Shown here piece by piece: positions 34,131 to 44,775 of a DNA stretch of 64,000 nt. Location of the stretch: NCBI GenBank assembly GCA_023213315.1, contig JAKCPI010014933.1:1-64000 (forward strand). Direction: 5' to 3'. Below the pieces are notes generated by a model. It had not been told where the DNA came from. It made no database searches and worked only from the letters and a program-made list of their open reading frames with translations. Numbering within the stretch: position 1 is the stretch's first letter; the number at the start of each line of letters is the position of its first letter. Source of the stretch: Euborellia annulipes (Eukaryota; Arthropoda; Insecta; Dermaptera; Anisolabididae). The translations under genes and the position numbers were made by a program.

Positions 34131-34189
34131 TTCTAGTGAATTAACACCCATAAAAACCATATAATAGTAATGGATAAACATATAAAAGG

Positions 34190-34285
34190 ACCGGCTGCAG
34201 ATAGAAATAAATTTTTGGATATGAACCCGCGACACTTGGTGCAGAAGGCCAGCAAGCTAACTACTCCAAGGACCTAGCGCTTTTC
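34190..34285 (-). repeat. tRNA-derived SINE fragment
   Basis: Read on -, GGAGTAGTTAGCTTGCTGGC as A box region and GTCGCGGGTTCATATCC as B box. Confidence 0.5.
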
Positions 34286-34481
34286 AAAGTTTAAAATTGA
34301 AATATCTCAGAACTATATGAATGGTTCAAAGGAAAAGTAGACCAAGTCCAAAAGTAAACAATTTTTTTATTTTTCTCTTTTTGGATAGTAAATTATGGTA
34401 GTTACTCGGTGTAATAATGAACCATATTCCAGAGTGCAACAGTTTCTTAAAGCAAAAAAAAAAAATCTAAAAATCTGAATA

Positions 34482-34869
34482 TTAAGGGGCGAATCTCGAA
34501 AAACCGTTATTAGCCGATTCAAAGGCTGGTTACTCAAGGCGGCAAGAGATGGCGTTAGTTCTGCCCATAGGGAAACAAGCATTTTAGTCCATTTCATTTG
34601 AAAATTAATTAAACTCAAAAAATTAATTATTCTTTAACACAATGATTACTATTTTAATTATCTATAAGAGATACCCAGTAGAACGAATTTTTTAAAAAAT
34701 TTCTTTTATTTAATGTGATTAATCTAAAAAAAAAAAATTTGTTTTCTAAAATCAAAAAAAGGGCTTCTATAAGTTGTAGATATTTTAAATAGCTTTAATT
34801 TTGAGGTCAATAGCTTCAAAATTGTGGCTGGAACCTCTCAAAATCAGCACCTCGAGACGCGCACTTTAA
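34482..34869 (+). mobile_element. TTAA-flanked MITE, copy 3
   Basis: TTAA at 34482-34485 and 34866-34869, 380 bases between. The left end is mutated (GGGGCGAATCTCG), the right end is intact. The internal GGCGGCAAGAGATGGCGTTA is present. Confidence 0.75.
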
Positions 34870-35760
34870 GTTCTTAATGATTGCTGAGATGTAAAATAAA
34901 TAAATGTTGTATATATTTTAAGAAGAATTATATATATAACTTTAACTTTGATTCATTTTTTCTCAAAAGAGTAATAAGTGGACTTGGCTCACTTTTCCTC
35001 TGAACCCCTCATATATTTGTGGGTTAGCACTATCACAATATCAAGCCCTCTAAATTAAACAGGTGGAAAATAATTTGACTACAAAAATGTATTGTTGTTC
35101 GTCGCCTATATTAAAAATCATGAATTGAATATACGTATTTTTTTTTTTTAATTCTTCGATAATAAAACTTGTTGAAATATATTTCTTAAAAGACATTTTA
35201 ATATCACATGCGTCAATGATATTAAATATATAAAAAAAAAAAATTATCTTCTCGCTTGCTGTTAAGATTTCTTCTCTTGTTCGTTAAAATAATGATTTCA
35301 AATGGAGGCTCGAGAGTCGTTTGCCTGCCAGCTGAATCATATAAGATAAATTGCAATTCCCTTGCCCCTCCCCACTCCAAGCTGACCCTTCGTTCTTCAG
35401 ATGGACGATAATCGCCATCCGAGTCAAACAATAGGACTTTAATTTATTTGGTCCTTTTTAGAGGATGGGGGCCATATGTTGTGAAAAGTTGATCCTTTGG
35501 CATTCAATTGCTCCATTACTTACTCGGGAAGCTTATTGCGTTGATAAACGAACAAAAAATTATATCAACGGATATAATTTATTAATAATAATATAATATA
35601 TTTGCTCTATGGTACAAAGAAAAAAAATATCTTTTATATTCGCCGACCTTGGTTCAGGAGTATATAACCGAGACGTGGGTTAAAAAAAAAATTAAGTATT
35701 TTTAGAATTGCATATAGAAAAAATTTTATAGCTCATATAGTGAAGTTTCTTTTTTTGAGG
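34870..35760. other. Intron with a non-repeat patch
   Basis: 35240-35540 is less AT-rich and unlike any repeat here. A - strand frame at 35431-35222 (MFDSDGDYRPSEERR...) reads reasonably but lacks splice sites I would trust. It may be a conserved non-coding element or an exon; unresolved. Confidence 0.3.
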
Positions 35761-35775
35761 GTGTTAATATTTAAA

Positions 35776-36545
35776 AATCTGATGTGACTGGTCACACAGC
35801 ACAACTTTCTCATTTTTTTTTTGTGTGTTTAATGGGCGCACAAAGTCCGAAGACATATAATGACCAGTGGTCACATGCAGCCAGGAAGAATATAGTTAAA
35901 AAGGAGAAGCATAAAAGTGGAACTCAATTGCGGGAACTGAGAAGATGCCTGTTGAAATTAGACTTGAAAACTGAAGATTGTAGGTTTTGGGGAAGATAGA
36001 CGCAGGGAGCTTGTTCCATTCACGGGAGGTCATGGGGACAAAGGAAAATTACCTTCGGTTGTTGAAAGTTGTGTTCTGTGCTGGTCACACTAGATTTTTT
36101 GTGTCGATACATATTTAGTTTCCGCCGATATCTTCAATTCAATTCAAGATTTAAAATTTATAAAAAGATTTATATTTTGTTAAAATGGCCAATCCTATCT
36201 TTCCTATAAAGTACAAGAGTAAAGTATGCTCTGAACAATTTTGAGGTCAAAATGAGAATATACATCTTAAAGAGCATCTAAAAAATAAATTGTTTTTGAA
36301 TTTTGATAAAAATCGTTATAGCGTTATATTGAGAAAAAAAAAAAAAAACTGAAAAAGTACATCAGTATTAGTACTTTTTGGCCGAATTTGTTCAACAGCT
36401 TCATGTAACGTGCCAGAGAGGTATGAAACTTAAATATAAAATTTCAACCTCGTAGCTCAATTTCTTCATGCTTTAAATTGAACAGACACAGAGACACAGA
36501 GATACCATTTTGCGGGACCCACTTTTTTGTTTGGACTCAGGACCT
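35776..36545 (+). repeat. Two-hairpin repeat family, interrupted copy
   Basis: The 5' hairpin is split: left arm 35778-35812, right arm from about 36048. Between them lies a Penelope-type terminal fragment (35835-36000, inverse of 30720-30890) plus unrelated sequence. The remaining blocks run to a degraded end near 36540. The insertion point is the hairpin loop. Confidence 0.6.
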
Positions 36546-36663
36546 GAGACCATTATAAGAGAATAGATACTTCAGAAGCAAAATGCACTAATATATAGAA
36601 AACATCATTATCTATTTAACAAGACATGTGAGTGTTCTTTATTGATGAGGCCAAACATCCCAT

Positions 36664-36736
36664 GGCCTCCGGGAATCGAACCCAGGATCTCCGCCTTTCC
36701 GGGGCTTAGGCGTGCTATCCATTGCACCAGGCCACC
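36664..36736 (-). tRNA. tRNA-like gene, left arm of the palindrome
   Basis: Read on -, a tRNA-like sequence with A and B boxes. It resembles the right-arm copy at 36892-36964 but differs by a few bases in the anticodon arm. See that entry for folding. Confidence 0.45.
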
Positions 36737-36891
36737 GGACCCTCGACCTGCACCAATAAAACTCACTTCCCCTTATATGCAGTTAGTCGCGCAAGTTACT
36801 AACTCGTAACGAATAGGTGAAAAAGTTAGTAACTTGCGCGACTAACTGCATATAAGGGGAAGTGAGTTTTATTGGTGCAGGTCGAGGGTCC

Positions 36892-36964
36892 GGTGGCCTG
36901 GTGCAATGGATAGCACGCCTATGCCCCGGAAAGGCAGAGATCCTGGGTTCGATTCCCGGGGGCC
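36892..36964 (+). tRNA. tRNA-like gene, right arm of the palindrome
   Basis: Acceptor GTGGCCT pairs with GGGCCAT (with G-T wobbles), the T stem CTGGG pairs with CCCGG, and the B box is GGTTCGATTCC. The D arm TGC/GCA is short. The anticodon arm has GCCT/AGGC with an 11-base loop, longer than the normal seven, so no anticodon can be named. Probably a SINE-type Pol III promoter rather than a decoding tRNA. Confidence 0.45.
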
Positions 36965-37137
36965 ATGGGATGTTTGGCCTCATCAATAAAGAACACTCAC
37001 ATGTCTTGTTAAATATATCTATGACTCACAAATCAGTTAAAGTCCGAATCGAGGTATTTTGAATACTATTATCTTTTTCAAATAATAGATCTCGAAAAAT
37101 ATTTAATCATTATCTATGTCATCAAACTTTGACAACT

Positions 37138-37190
37138 TATTCGTCCTGACGAAGGGATCGTTGAGTCCTCGAAACGTCAACGGAAGAAAA
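37138..37190 (+). ncRNA. Hammerhead-like core (Penelope-type)
   Basis: CTGACGA at 37146-37152, a short AGG/CCT helix, GAAACGTC at 37171-37178. No convincing closing helix, so a remnant. Confidence 0.4.
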
Positions 37191-37374
37191 AATAAATAAA
37201 TAGATTAATAAAAATAGAGGAATTCAGCCAAATAGGCTGGCCTCTATCGAATGAAAATTCAATAAAAAAAAAAAAGATTTTGGCTTTAAATAAATGCTGA
37301 AACGATCATAAATAAATATTATACAACATAAAATGATTATAAAAAATAACTATATTTTAAGACCTGTTTTTTCG

Positions 37375-37440
37375 ATTCAGCTCGTAAGACCTGATGATGG
37401 TGTTATCTAATTAAAACCGAAACGTTTTCTTTTTATTTAT
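37375..37440 (+). ncRNA. Hammerhead-like core (Penelope-type)
   Basis: CTGATGA at 37391-37397, GG/CC helix with a long loop containing TTATCTAATTAAAA, GAAACGTT at 37419-37426. The loop wording matches the motif at 1703-1738, so they are the same subfamily. Confidence 0.45.
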
Positions 37441-37830
37441 TGATAATTATTGATAATTATACAATCGCACAACAGAATTTCTTCCAATTATAGGGCGAAG
37501 GGAAACATATAAATAACAAAGACAAAGAAAAAAAATAAAAACAAAAAACAAAAAAAAAAAAATATTACATCATGAATGCTGTTGCAAAGTTACATAAATT
37601 AATTTTATTTATGAAGAGGCCTCCCTTCTCGTATATTCTACAATCATTTTAAATATAGGAGACCTCTCCATCATTCTAGTTCGAGCCCTACCGATATGGA
37701 AGAGGGACCCAGATCTTTTAATGAGATTAAGATTTTCAGCGGCTATCCCGTTTGGCTGGCATCCTCTCTTTTTATTAATCTAATCATTGGATAGCCAGCC
37801 ACTTCTCTCAACAATATCGTTAAAAATAAA
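37440..37830. other. AT-rich intron, no gene seen
   Basis: TTGATAATTA direct repeats and A runs. 37640-37800 repeats phrases seen near 1560 and 1760 (CTATCCCGTTTGGCTGGCAT), so it belongs with the Penelope-type terminal debris. Confidence 0.35.
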
Positions 37831-37837
37831 GGGTCGG

Positions 37838-38294
37838 ACTAAGCCGAGCGCACAACTTTGCCCACCCACTACAAAAAAAAAATATTTGTCCCCCCCCTAG
37901 AGCCCCCCCCTGATGTTCCGATGTTATACATATTATATATCATTTTACTCGGGAGGAAGTCTAGTTTCTGATTATATAAAAAAAAAATTATAGGTTATGT
38001 AAGAAAAAATTTTTTGTCCCCCCCCCCTAGAGCCCCCCTAATGGTCCGATGTTAAACATATTATATATCATTTTACTCGGGAGGAAGTCTAGTTTCTGAA
38101 TATATAAAAAAAATTATAGGTTATGTAAAAAAAAAAAAAATTTTGTCCCCCCCTAGAGCCCCACCCCTAATGGTCCGATGTTTACCAAAAGCTTTTCAGT
38201 TCTTGGCCTCTACCCCTAGTTTATGGGTGCAAAATTTCAAAACAATTGAATGAATAGTTTTTGAGATTTCGTTGACGAAAAAAAATTACCACAG

Positions 38295-38341
<47 letters not shown>

Positions 38342-38460
38342 TCATTCCAAAAACTTCTTAAATGGATTCAGGGGACCTCAAAACGCATTTTGGCAGCTTC
38401 AGAAAAATTTCGATTTTTTTTACGATTACATTAACTTTCCCTGCGGTTGATGGGCAAAGT
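37838..38460 (+). repeat. Cousin of the two-hairpin family with triplicated C-rich block and (CA)n
   Basis: Starts with GAGCGCACAACTTTGCCCAC. The block CCCCCCTAGAGCCCC followed by ATATATCATTTTACTCGGGA recurs at about 37890, 38025 and 38145. Then a CA run (38290-38337), TGGATTCAGGGGACCTCAAA (shared with the two-hairpin family) and a closing hairpin AACTTTCCC...GGGCAAAGTT at 38431-38460. The last arm again complements the element's start. Confidence 0.65.
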
Positions 38461-39280
38461 TAATAAATAGACCTTTATTTAATTTTTTGGCTGCCTGCAA
38501 CTCGAACACCTCAATTGATATCTAAGAAAATATTTAAAATGCCAATTCATTAAAGTTCGTACATCAAAATTTATAAATTTTTAAACATAAATAATAAGCC
38601 TAAATTGTTCAATCATTTCAGAAAGATTTTAATATTCTATAAAATTGATCGAACCAGAATATTATCTAAATATCTTATTAATCAACTTAAAAAAATAATT
38701 AGACTACGATATCTGAATACTAATAAGAAATTTTTTTTTTTTATATATAGGGGAGACCGATAATTTTGCATAATTGAACTATAAAAAAAGAGCAAGTGAT
38801 CAAATTATTATTTTTTCTAAACCATAATATAATTTGATTAATCTAAATATTATTATATTTTATATAATTTATGTAAATTAATAAATAGGCCTAAATAAAA
38901 TAAATAATTACGGTAAGTTTCCCAATTACTTTTAAGATTAATTTTTTTGTAGATTTCTTTACAAAAATTTGGGTCATATTTATGAATATACTCATAAACT
39001 GAACATCTTGTTGAAAGAAAGATAATCACTATTTAATTGATAAAAGTTCAGGGTTGACCGAGCTGGAGCTCGGTTGTTTTGTTTTGTTTGAGAAAATTGA
39101 TAAAAACTAAAAAAATACATCAGTAGAGCACTAGTATTCGAAGTTGTTTAAAGACGAGTAGGAAAACTTGTACTTGATATCGTATAGAAAGAAAAGTATC
39201 GATACCAGTAAGAATCAGAAGAAAAATAGAAATGCCTCAACCCACAATAGATTAATATATATTACAACGGTTATCGTCAA
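38460..39280. other. AT-rich intron, no gene seen
   Basis: 39085-39140 carries a weak match to the two-hairpin middle block (ATACATCAGTAGAGCACTAG). Nothing else recognised. Confidence 0.4.
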
Positions 39281-39375
39281 AGTCTTAAATGGCCTAAGTT
39301 GCCGAAAAGACAGTGTGAATGTGTGTGTGAGTGTGAGTGTGAATGAGAAAAAAGTGTGAATGTTTTTTTTTTTTT
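39280..39375 (+). repeat. SINE 3' fragment with GTGTGAATG tail
   Basis: AAATGGCCTAAGTTGCCGAA followed by a GTGTGAGTGTGAATGAG run, matching the tail of the copy at 44695-44770. Confidence 0.55.
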
Positions 39376-39735
39376 AAATAAAAAAAAAATAAAATAAAAA
39401 AATCAGAAGAAAAGAATCTATACCAATTAGTTATCGAGTATTTCTTAATATCTTTAAATTTAACAGTAAAACCAAGAGATGAAGTAAATTCTTTCTATTT
39501 ATATTAATTTTATATTTTATAAATTAAAAAAAAAAAAGAATCAATAGAAGGATTGATTCTATAGCCTATTTATTCTATATTTCATAAAAATAATTTAAAA
39601 TACAAATTAGATAAAAAAAAATTAAAGATGAGTTCACTTCTTTTTGTCTCGGACTGTCCCAAGCCAAGCGAGGGATAAATCAACAATCAGAATGTTTCTC
39701 TCTTTGTTATTTCTGTTTAATTAATCAAAACGTAG

Positions 39736-39995
39736 GTTTACCTGGTGATATCGAGGTTGAAAAGAAAGGAGCAGCCATGGAACATAATCAGATGAGGTGT
39801 CGGCATCGTGGATTGTTGAGGAAGGAAACATTATTTGATGAGATAAGAATAAATATTAATAGATGTTACAGAGACACAAGCTTGAGGCTTACTGAGGCGG
39901 CGACGACAGCGCTGCCGCCGCCGCCGCAGTCGTCGTCGTCTTCGTCTCACAACCGAACAAAGCCGAACTCTCCCGAAGTTCAAGTGTATGTGTAA
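39736..39995 (+). CDS. Candidate host exon, unidentified, Pro/Ser-rich end
   Basis: Seen: a pyrimidine-rich stretch (about 39700-39720) and CGTAG ending at 39735, followed by an open frame entered after two bases. It starts LPGDIEVEKKGAAMEHNQ and runs through RKETLFDEIR to a proline run and six serines, then stops at 39995. An ATG at 39777 sits in a strong Kozak context (GCAGCCATGG), so it could also be an alternative first coding exon. GC content is far above the flanks. Possible donors are GTGTAT at 39984 or GTGTAA at 39990; both are poor, and the TAA may be the real end. The acceptor phase (codon split after one base) does not match the phase 2 end of the exon at 1321-1449, so at least one more exon, or a different gene, is needed. 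I do not recognise the protein. Confidence 0.42.
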
Positions 39996-40700
39996 TTGAA
40001 AGAAACTGGTTTGATTGTTGAATCTATTTTTAATTTCAATAATGAAAATAATATAAAAGAGAAAGAAAATTTTTTTTAAATAAAATAAATTGAATACGTA
40101 ATACATTTTTATTAATATTTTAAATGAATAAATAAATAAAAATAGTAAAATTACATCAGTAAAGTACTATTACTCGAGGTTTTCCAAATACAAGATCAAT
40201 CGTACTTTGTTTTATATAGGGCTACCGCAAATAGGAAATATTTAAGATTTGAAAGAAATCGGTAAGGAAAAACCGAGAAAAATGGAAAAAAACTCAAAAA
40301 GTACATCAGTAAAGTATTATTACCCGAATTTTCCCAAAGATGAGACCTAGCGCAATTTCATATTGTTGCTGGAAATAGTATATAGGCCTATTTAAAATTA
40401 AAAAAAAAATAGTTAGAGCCGTTTTCGAGAACTGATGTGCTGACAAACAAACAAATTTTTGTTGGATTAGAGATGCCAAACTAGCTATAGCACTATAGAA
40501 ATAAATTTATAGCCGTTGGAGGCATCTATGATAAATTATTTTCCTAGACTGGATAATTTAAAGTTTTATACCAGGTTTATTTATTGAAATATTATATTAA
40601 TATAATAAGTAACGTACACCATAACATAATATAATAAAGTTTACTACAGTCACTGACAGTGAGTAAAAAAAAATGAATTTGTTAGCTTAAATATAGGGTA
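39996..40700. other. AT-rich intron with two-hairpin middle blocks
   Basis: ACATCAGTAAAGTACTATTA at 40151 and again near 40302 are diverged middle blocks of the two-hairpin family. No gene seen. Confidence 0.4.
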
Positions 40701-40702
40701 GC

Positions 40703-40850
40703 TCTCGGGGCTTGGTGTAGGGGTTAGCGTGCTAACCTCATATACCAAAAGTCGCGGGTTCGGCCCTCAGGCAGTCCGATGATTTTATTCAAGTCATTTG
40801 GATACCAAATGGCTTAAATAAGAATGCCTGGAACCCCAATATGTTTTTAA
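40703..40850 (+). repeat. tRNA-derived SINE, 5' part
   Basis: CTCGGGGCTTGGTGTAGGGG, TTAGCGTGCTAACCTC, GCGGGTTCGGCCCTC and CAGTCCGATGATTTTATT in order. The 3' part is truncated. Confidence 0.7.
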
Positions 40851-41939
40851 AAATATAAAAATTTTATTTATTTATAAAAAAAAAAAATAAAATTAATTAA
40901 AAAATTTCCGTAAAGGAGATTCTTAAAATAATTTATAATTAAAAGAGACATATAATTTATTAAATTCAAGGACATCAAATTTAACTTCCTAGCTATCCAA
41001 GTGGGTAGTGATTAGTACAATAAGCAATAAATTTTTTATTTTATTCACTTCTACTATCATGTATTATGGAAAATAGATATAATTTTTTAGGAAATAGGCC
41101 TATCTAAATACAGTATCTGTCAATATAATTTACTGATACCAGTTTGTTAATTCTCGCTTTCTAATAAATAATTGAATTTTTTGGTCAAAAAATATCGAGA
41201 CATGTAATCTGCACTTTAAGCCTGCCTAATTGATTAAGTAAAATGAAATAACAAATTTGTAACATGCTAATTACATCATAATTACTTCATAAATAAACGG
41301 CTAAGATGAAATTATTAATATGTTATCAGACGTCTTAAGATTTTTACTTCCACGATGATTGCCAAAGTGAATAATTAGGATTATAATTTACCAATGTTGG
41401 TACTAGTATTAGTTAATGTCGGTAAATCTTAATTTAGCTCTCATAAAATAAAACCATTTTCTTAAGCCCAAAATGCGCATCACTTTAATTACGTTCCAGA
41501 GAGAGAGAGAGTAAATTACTCCTTCAAAAAAATTAGAGAGAAGAAAAAAATATATAATTTAACATTGACGAGTTGTGAAAATAATTCTAGCTTAGGAAAA
41601 TTATATCTTTAATAATAAAATATAATCCTAAGCGATTTACACCTACCTACGACATTCAAAAAACAAATGTTCTCTAATTAGAATAGAAAAGTAATTTGGC
41701 TCAATTAAAATGCCTCGAGTCAAGAGAATTTAATAAATAAATAAATATCATTGTGTAGATGAATGGAGCTTTCGTTGTCAGACCAATCAAATTATATAGA
41801 ACGGAAATGACTTGTAAAAAAAAAAATTTTTAATGACGTCATCTAGAAGTAACAATGAATAATAATAAGAAGAATTTGTTAAACTGTTAAAAAAAATAAA
41901 CTAATAGCGATACTTTCTGATTTTATTCCACAGGAAATT
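40850..41939. other. AT-rich intron, no gene seen
   Basis: No recognised repeat or splice-flanked frame. Confidence 0.4.
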
Positions 41940-43535
41940 TAGACCAGGCGCTGGAGGTAGTTGAGTATGCAAAATTTGAGGACCGAATTCTGACAATGGA
42001 TTTGGGCTAAGAATAGCTCCCAGAATAAGGATCCGGATCTTGCCGGGCCAATTTTTGGTCCAATTATTTTTTTTACCCCCACCCCTCTAATCTCCATAGG
42101 AAATCAATGGAATGCATGCTAAGATGATGTGAAGACTTGCAATTATGGTCAAATTCGAGTACTTAAAACTTCAAACAATGAAAAAACTGTCTTGTCAGCA
42201 ACTGAGGGGATCCTCTATAGTCCCCTGAGAAGTACTATCTTGCCACCAGTTGTGGTGGTCCCCCTCTAACCCCTTCAACTCTTTCTCTCCCTTTATTATA
42301 CATTTAAATATACGGCCTAAACACCATGCCAAATTGTGGGGACCGGCAATTATGCTCATAATCCACTACCTGGTACCCCAATCAATGAAAAATACTATCT
42401 TGCCGCCAGCTGCGGTGGTCCCCTTTAACCCCTTCACCTCTTTTCTCTCCCTTTATTATACATTTAAATATACTGCATTAAAACCATGCCAAATCGTGGG
42501 GACCGGCAATTATGCTCATAATCCACTACCTGGTACCCCAATCAATGAAAAATACTATCTTGCCGCCAGCTGCGGTGGTCCACTTTAACCCCTTCACATC
42601 TTTTCTCTCTCTCTGTTATAAATTTAAATATACGGCCTAAACACCACGCCAAATTGTGGGGACCGGCAATTATGCTCATAATCCACTACCTGGTACCCCA
42701 ATCAATGAAAAATACTATCTTGCCGCCAGCTGCGGTGGTCCCCTCTAACCCCTTCAACCTTTTCTCTCCCTTTATTATACATTTAAATATACGGCCTAAA
42801 CACCATGCCAAATTGTGGGGACCGGCAATTATGTTCATAATCCACTACCCGGTACCCCAATAAATGAAAAATACTATCTTGCCGCCAGCTGCGGTGGTCC
42901 CCTTTAACCCCTTCACCTCTTTTCTCTCCCTTTATTATAAATACACCAGGTAGTGGATTATGAGCATAATTGCCGGTCCCCACAATTTGGCATGGTGTTT
43001 AGGCCGTATATTTAAATTTATAACAGAGAGAGAAAAAGATGTGAAGGGGTTAGAGGGGACCACCGCAGCTGGCGGCAAGATAGTATTTTTCATTGATTGG
43101 GGTACCAGGTAGTGGATTATGAGCATAATTGCCGGCCCCCACAATTTGGCATGGTGTTTAGGCCGTATATTTAAATGTATAATAAAGGGAGAGAAAAGAG
43201 TTGAAGGGGTTAGAGGGGACCACCACAACTGGTGGCAAGATAGTACTTCTCAGGGGACTATAGAGGATCCCCTCAGTTGCTGACAAGACAGTTTTTTCAT
43301 TGTTTGAAGTTTTAAGTACTCGAATTTGACCATAATTGCAGGTTTTCACATCATCATAGCATGCATTCCATTGATTTCCTATGGAGATTAGAGGGGTGGG
43401 GGTAAAAAAAATTGGACCAAAAATTGGCCCGGCAAGATCCGGATCCTTATTCTGGGGGCTATTCTTAGCACAAATCCATTGTCAGAATTCGGTCCTCAAA
43501 TTTTGCATACTCAACTACCTCCAGCGCCCGCTCTA
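41940..43535. mobile_element. Fold-back element of 160-bp repeats with TA target duplication, copy 1
   Basis: TA at 41940-41941 and 43534-43535 enclose 1592 bases. The ends GACCAGGCGCTGGAGG and (complement) GAGCGGGCGCTGGAGG are inverted. The outer arms (about 290 bases) are unique, then 160-base units follow. In the left arm ATACTATCT recurs at 42240, 42400, 42560, 42720 and 42879 (end positions). After a switch near 42945, two inverted units lead to the right arm. Open frames of the MWWSPL type are repeat by-products that recur in both copies and both orientations. Confidence 0.85.
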
Positions 43536-44530
43536 ATTAATAATTTTTATTTTAGGTATTTCTTTTAAATAATTTTTCGGTAATTATAAAAAAAAAAAAT
43601 AAAAATGTTTTAAACGTTTACCTTGAAAATAAATAAGAAAAAAAAAGATATAAAATTTCTAACTACTCAAATGCTTTATTGTTACTTGCTTAGTCTAAAA
43701 TTTTTAGAATTAAAATAGGGAAATATAAATAAGTTAAAATTATATACTTAAATGACTCAAATTCTAATTTAATTATAACAGGATTTCTAAAATCAATTTC
43801 AAGTTGAAAAAAAAAAAATTTCGTAACACAAAAATATCAATTTCGTTTTAATAATAATTATTATTTATTCGAATAAAATTTATTTCCCGCCCTCGAAACT
43901 TTTGAAAATATATCCTTGACAGGCTATATTTAAAATCATTTTAAAATACAGTGTCTCTGACTGGTAAAAGTTTTTAATATTAAAATTTTGTATACTATAT
44001 AAGATGCGTGCATGCAAAGTGCGTGCGTGCCGCTTTCATAGGATTTTTTTTTTTTTTTTCAACGGGGTCCTGTCTGTCATAAACGTTAAAAGCAAAATCG
44101 CATGTGGAGAAGATGAACAGGGAAATGCAATCAAAAAGCACATAAGAAGTTGAAGTTGAATAAGCTGAAGCTTCTGATGCTTCTGCTTAATCAGAAGGAG
44201 CTTAATAAAATTTACAGGAATGTCTGACAGCCATAAAAAATGAAATTAAAGAGACACCGATCAATTTAAATTTAAAGAAAATACCTAGTATATAGCCCAA
44301 ATAAATTGAAATTTGCATATTTTTTTTAAACAGTGTGTGACCTTTGAAAAAATATCATAAAAAGGGGAGGGGGACTATATAAAAATAAAAATTTATAAGC
44401 TCAGAGAAGGGGTGTAGATTATAACTAATGTCAATATGAATTATAAGTCTATTTTCAAAAATAAATAAAATAACCTGGATTAGAAATAAAGAGGACAGTG
44501 AAAATGATACGCCAAATCAAAATAAATATT
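43536..44530. other. AT-rich intron with a non-repeat patch
   Basis: 44060-44250 is less AT-rich and includes AGCTGAAGCTTCTGATGCTT with internal symmetry; possibly regulatory. No exon supported. Confidence 0.3.
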
Positions 44531-44532
44531 TT

Positions 44533-44775
44533 GCCCTCGGGGCTTGGCGTAGAGGTTAGCGTGCTAACCTCGTATACCAAAGTCGCGGGTTCGGACCCCA
44601 GGCAGTCCGATGATCTTATTTAAGCCATTTGGTATCCAAATGGACCCCTAATATATGTATATTAATCAATAACGGATATTGTAAAGGCTTATATGGCCTG
44701 AGTTACCGAAAAGACTGTGTGAATGTGTGTGTGAGTGTTAGTGTGAATGAGAAAAAAGTGTGAGTGTTAAAAAAA
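44533..44775 (+). repeat. tRNA-derived SINE, near full length
   Basis: Same 5' part as at 5986 (GGCGTAGAGGTTAGCG, GGGTTCGGACCCC), middle CAGTCCGATGATCTTATTTA, 3' GGCCTGAGTTACCGAAAAGA and the GTGTGAATG/GAGTG tail. The best complete copy in the window, about 240 bases. Confidence 0.75.

Larger units (their letters stand above)
36609..37022. mobile_element. Palindrome of two head-to-head tRNA-like genes
   Basis: Arms of about 190 bases (36612-36810 and 36825-37014) are nearly perfect inverted copies around a short centre. Each has AAGACATGTGAGTG or its complement at the outside, a tRNA-like gene, GGTCGAGGGTCCGG, and GCATATAAGGGGAAGTGAG inward. TATCTAT occurs just outside or at both ends (36609-36615, 37016-37022), a possible short target duplication. 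No protein frame. Confidence 0.7.

Noticed and set aside
35222..35431. A - strand frame (MFDSDGDYRPSEERR...) in a GC-richer patch
   Set aside because: No convincing acceptor or donor and no recognisable domain; recorded only as an unresolved patch.
39831..40106. Arg-rich - strand frame
   Set aside because: Antisense shadow of the Pro/Ser-coding GC-rich segment of the candidate exon on +.
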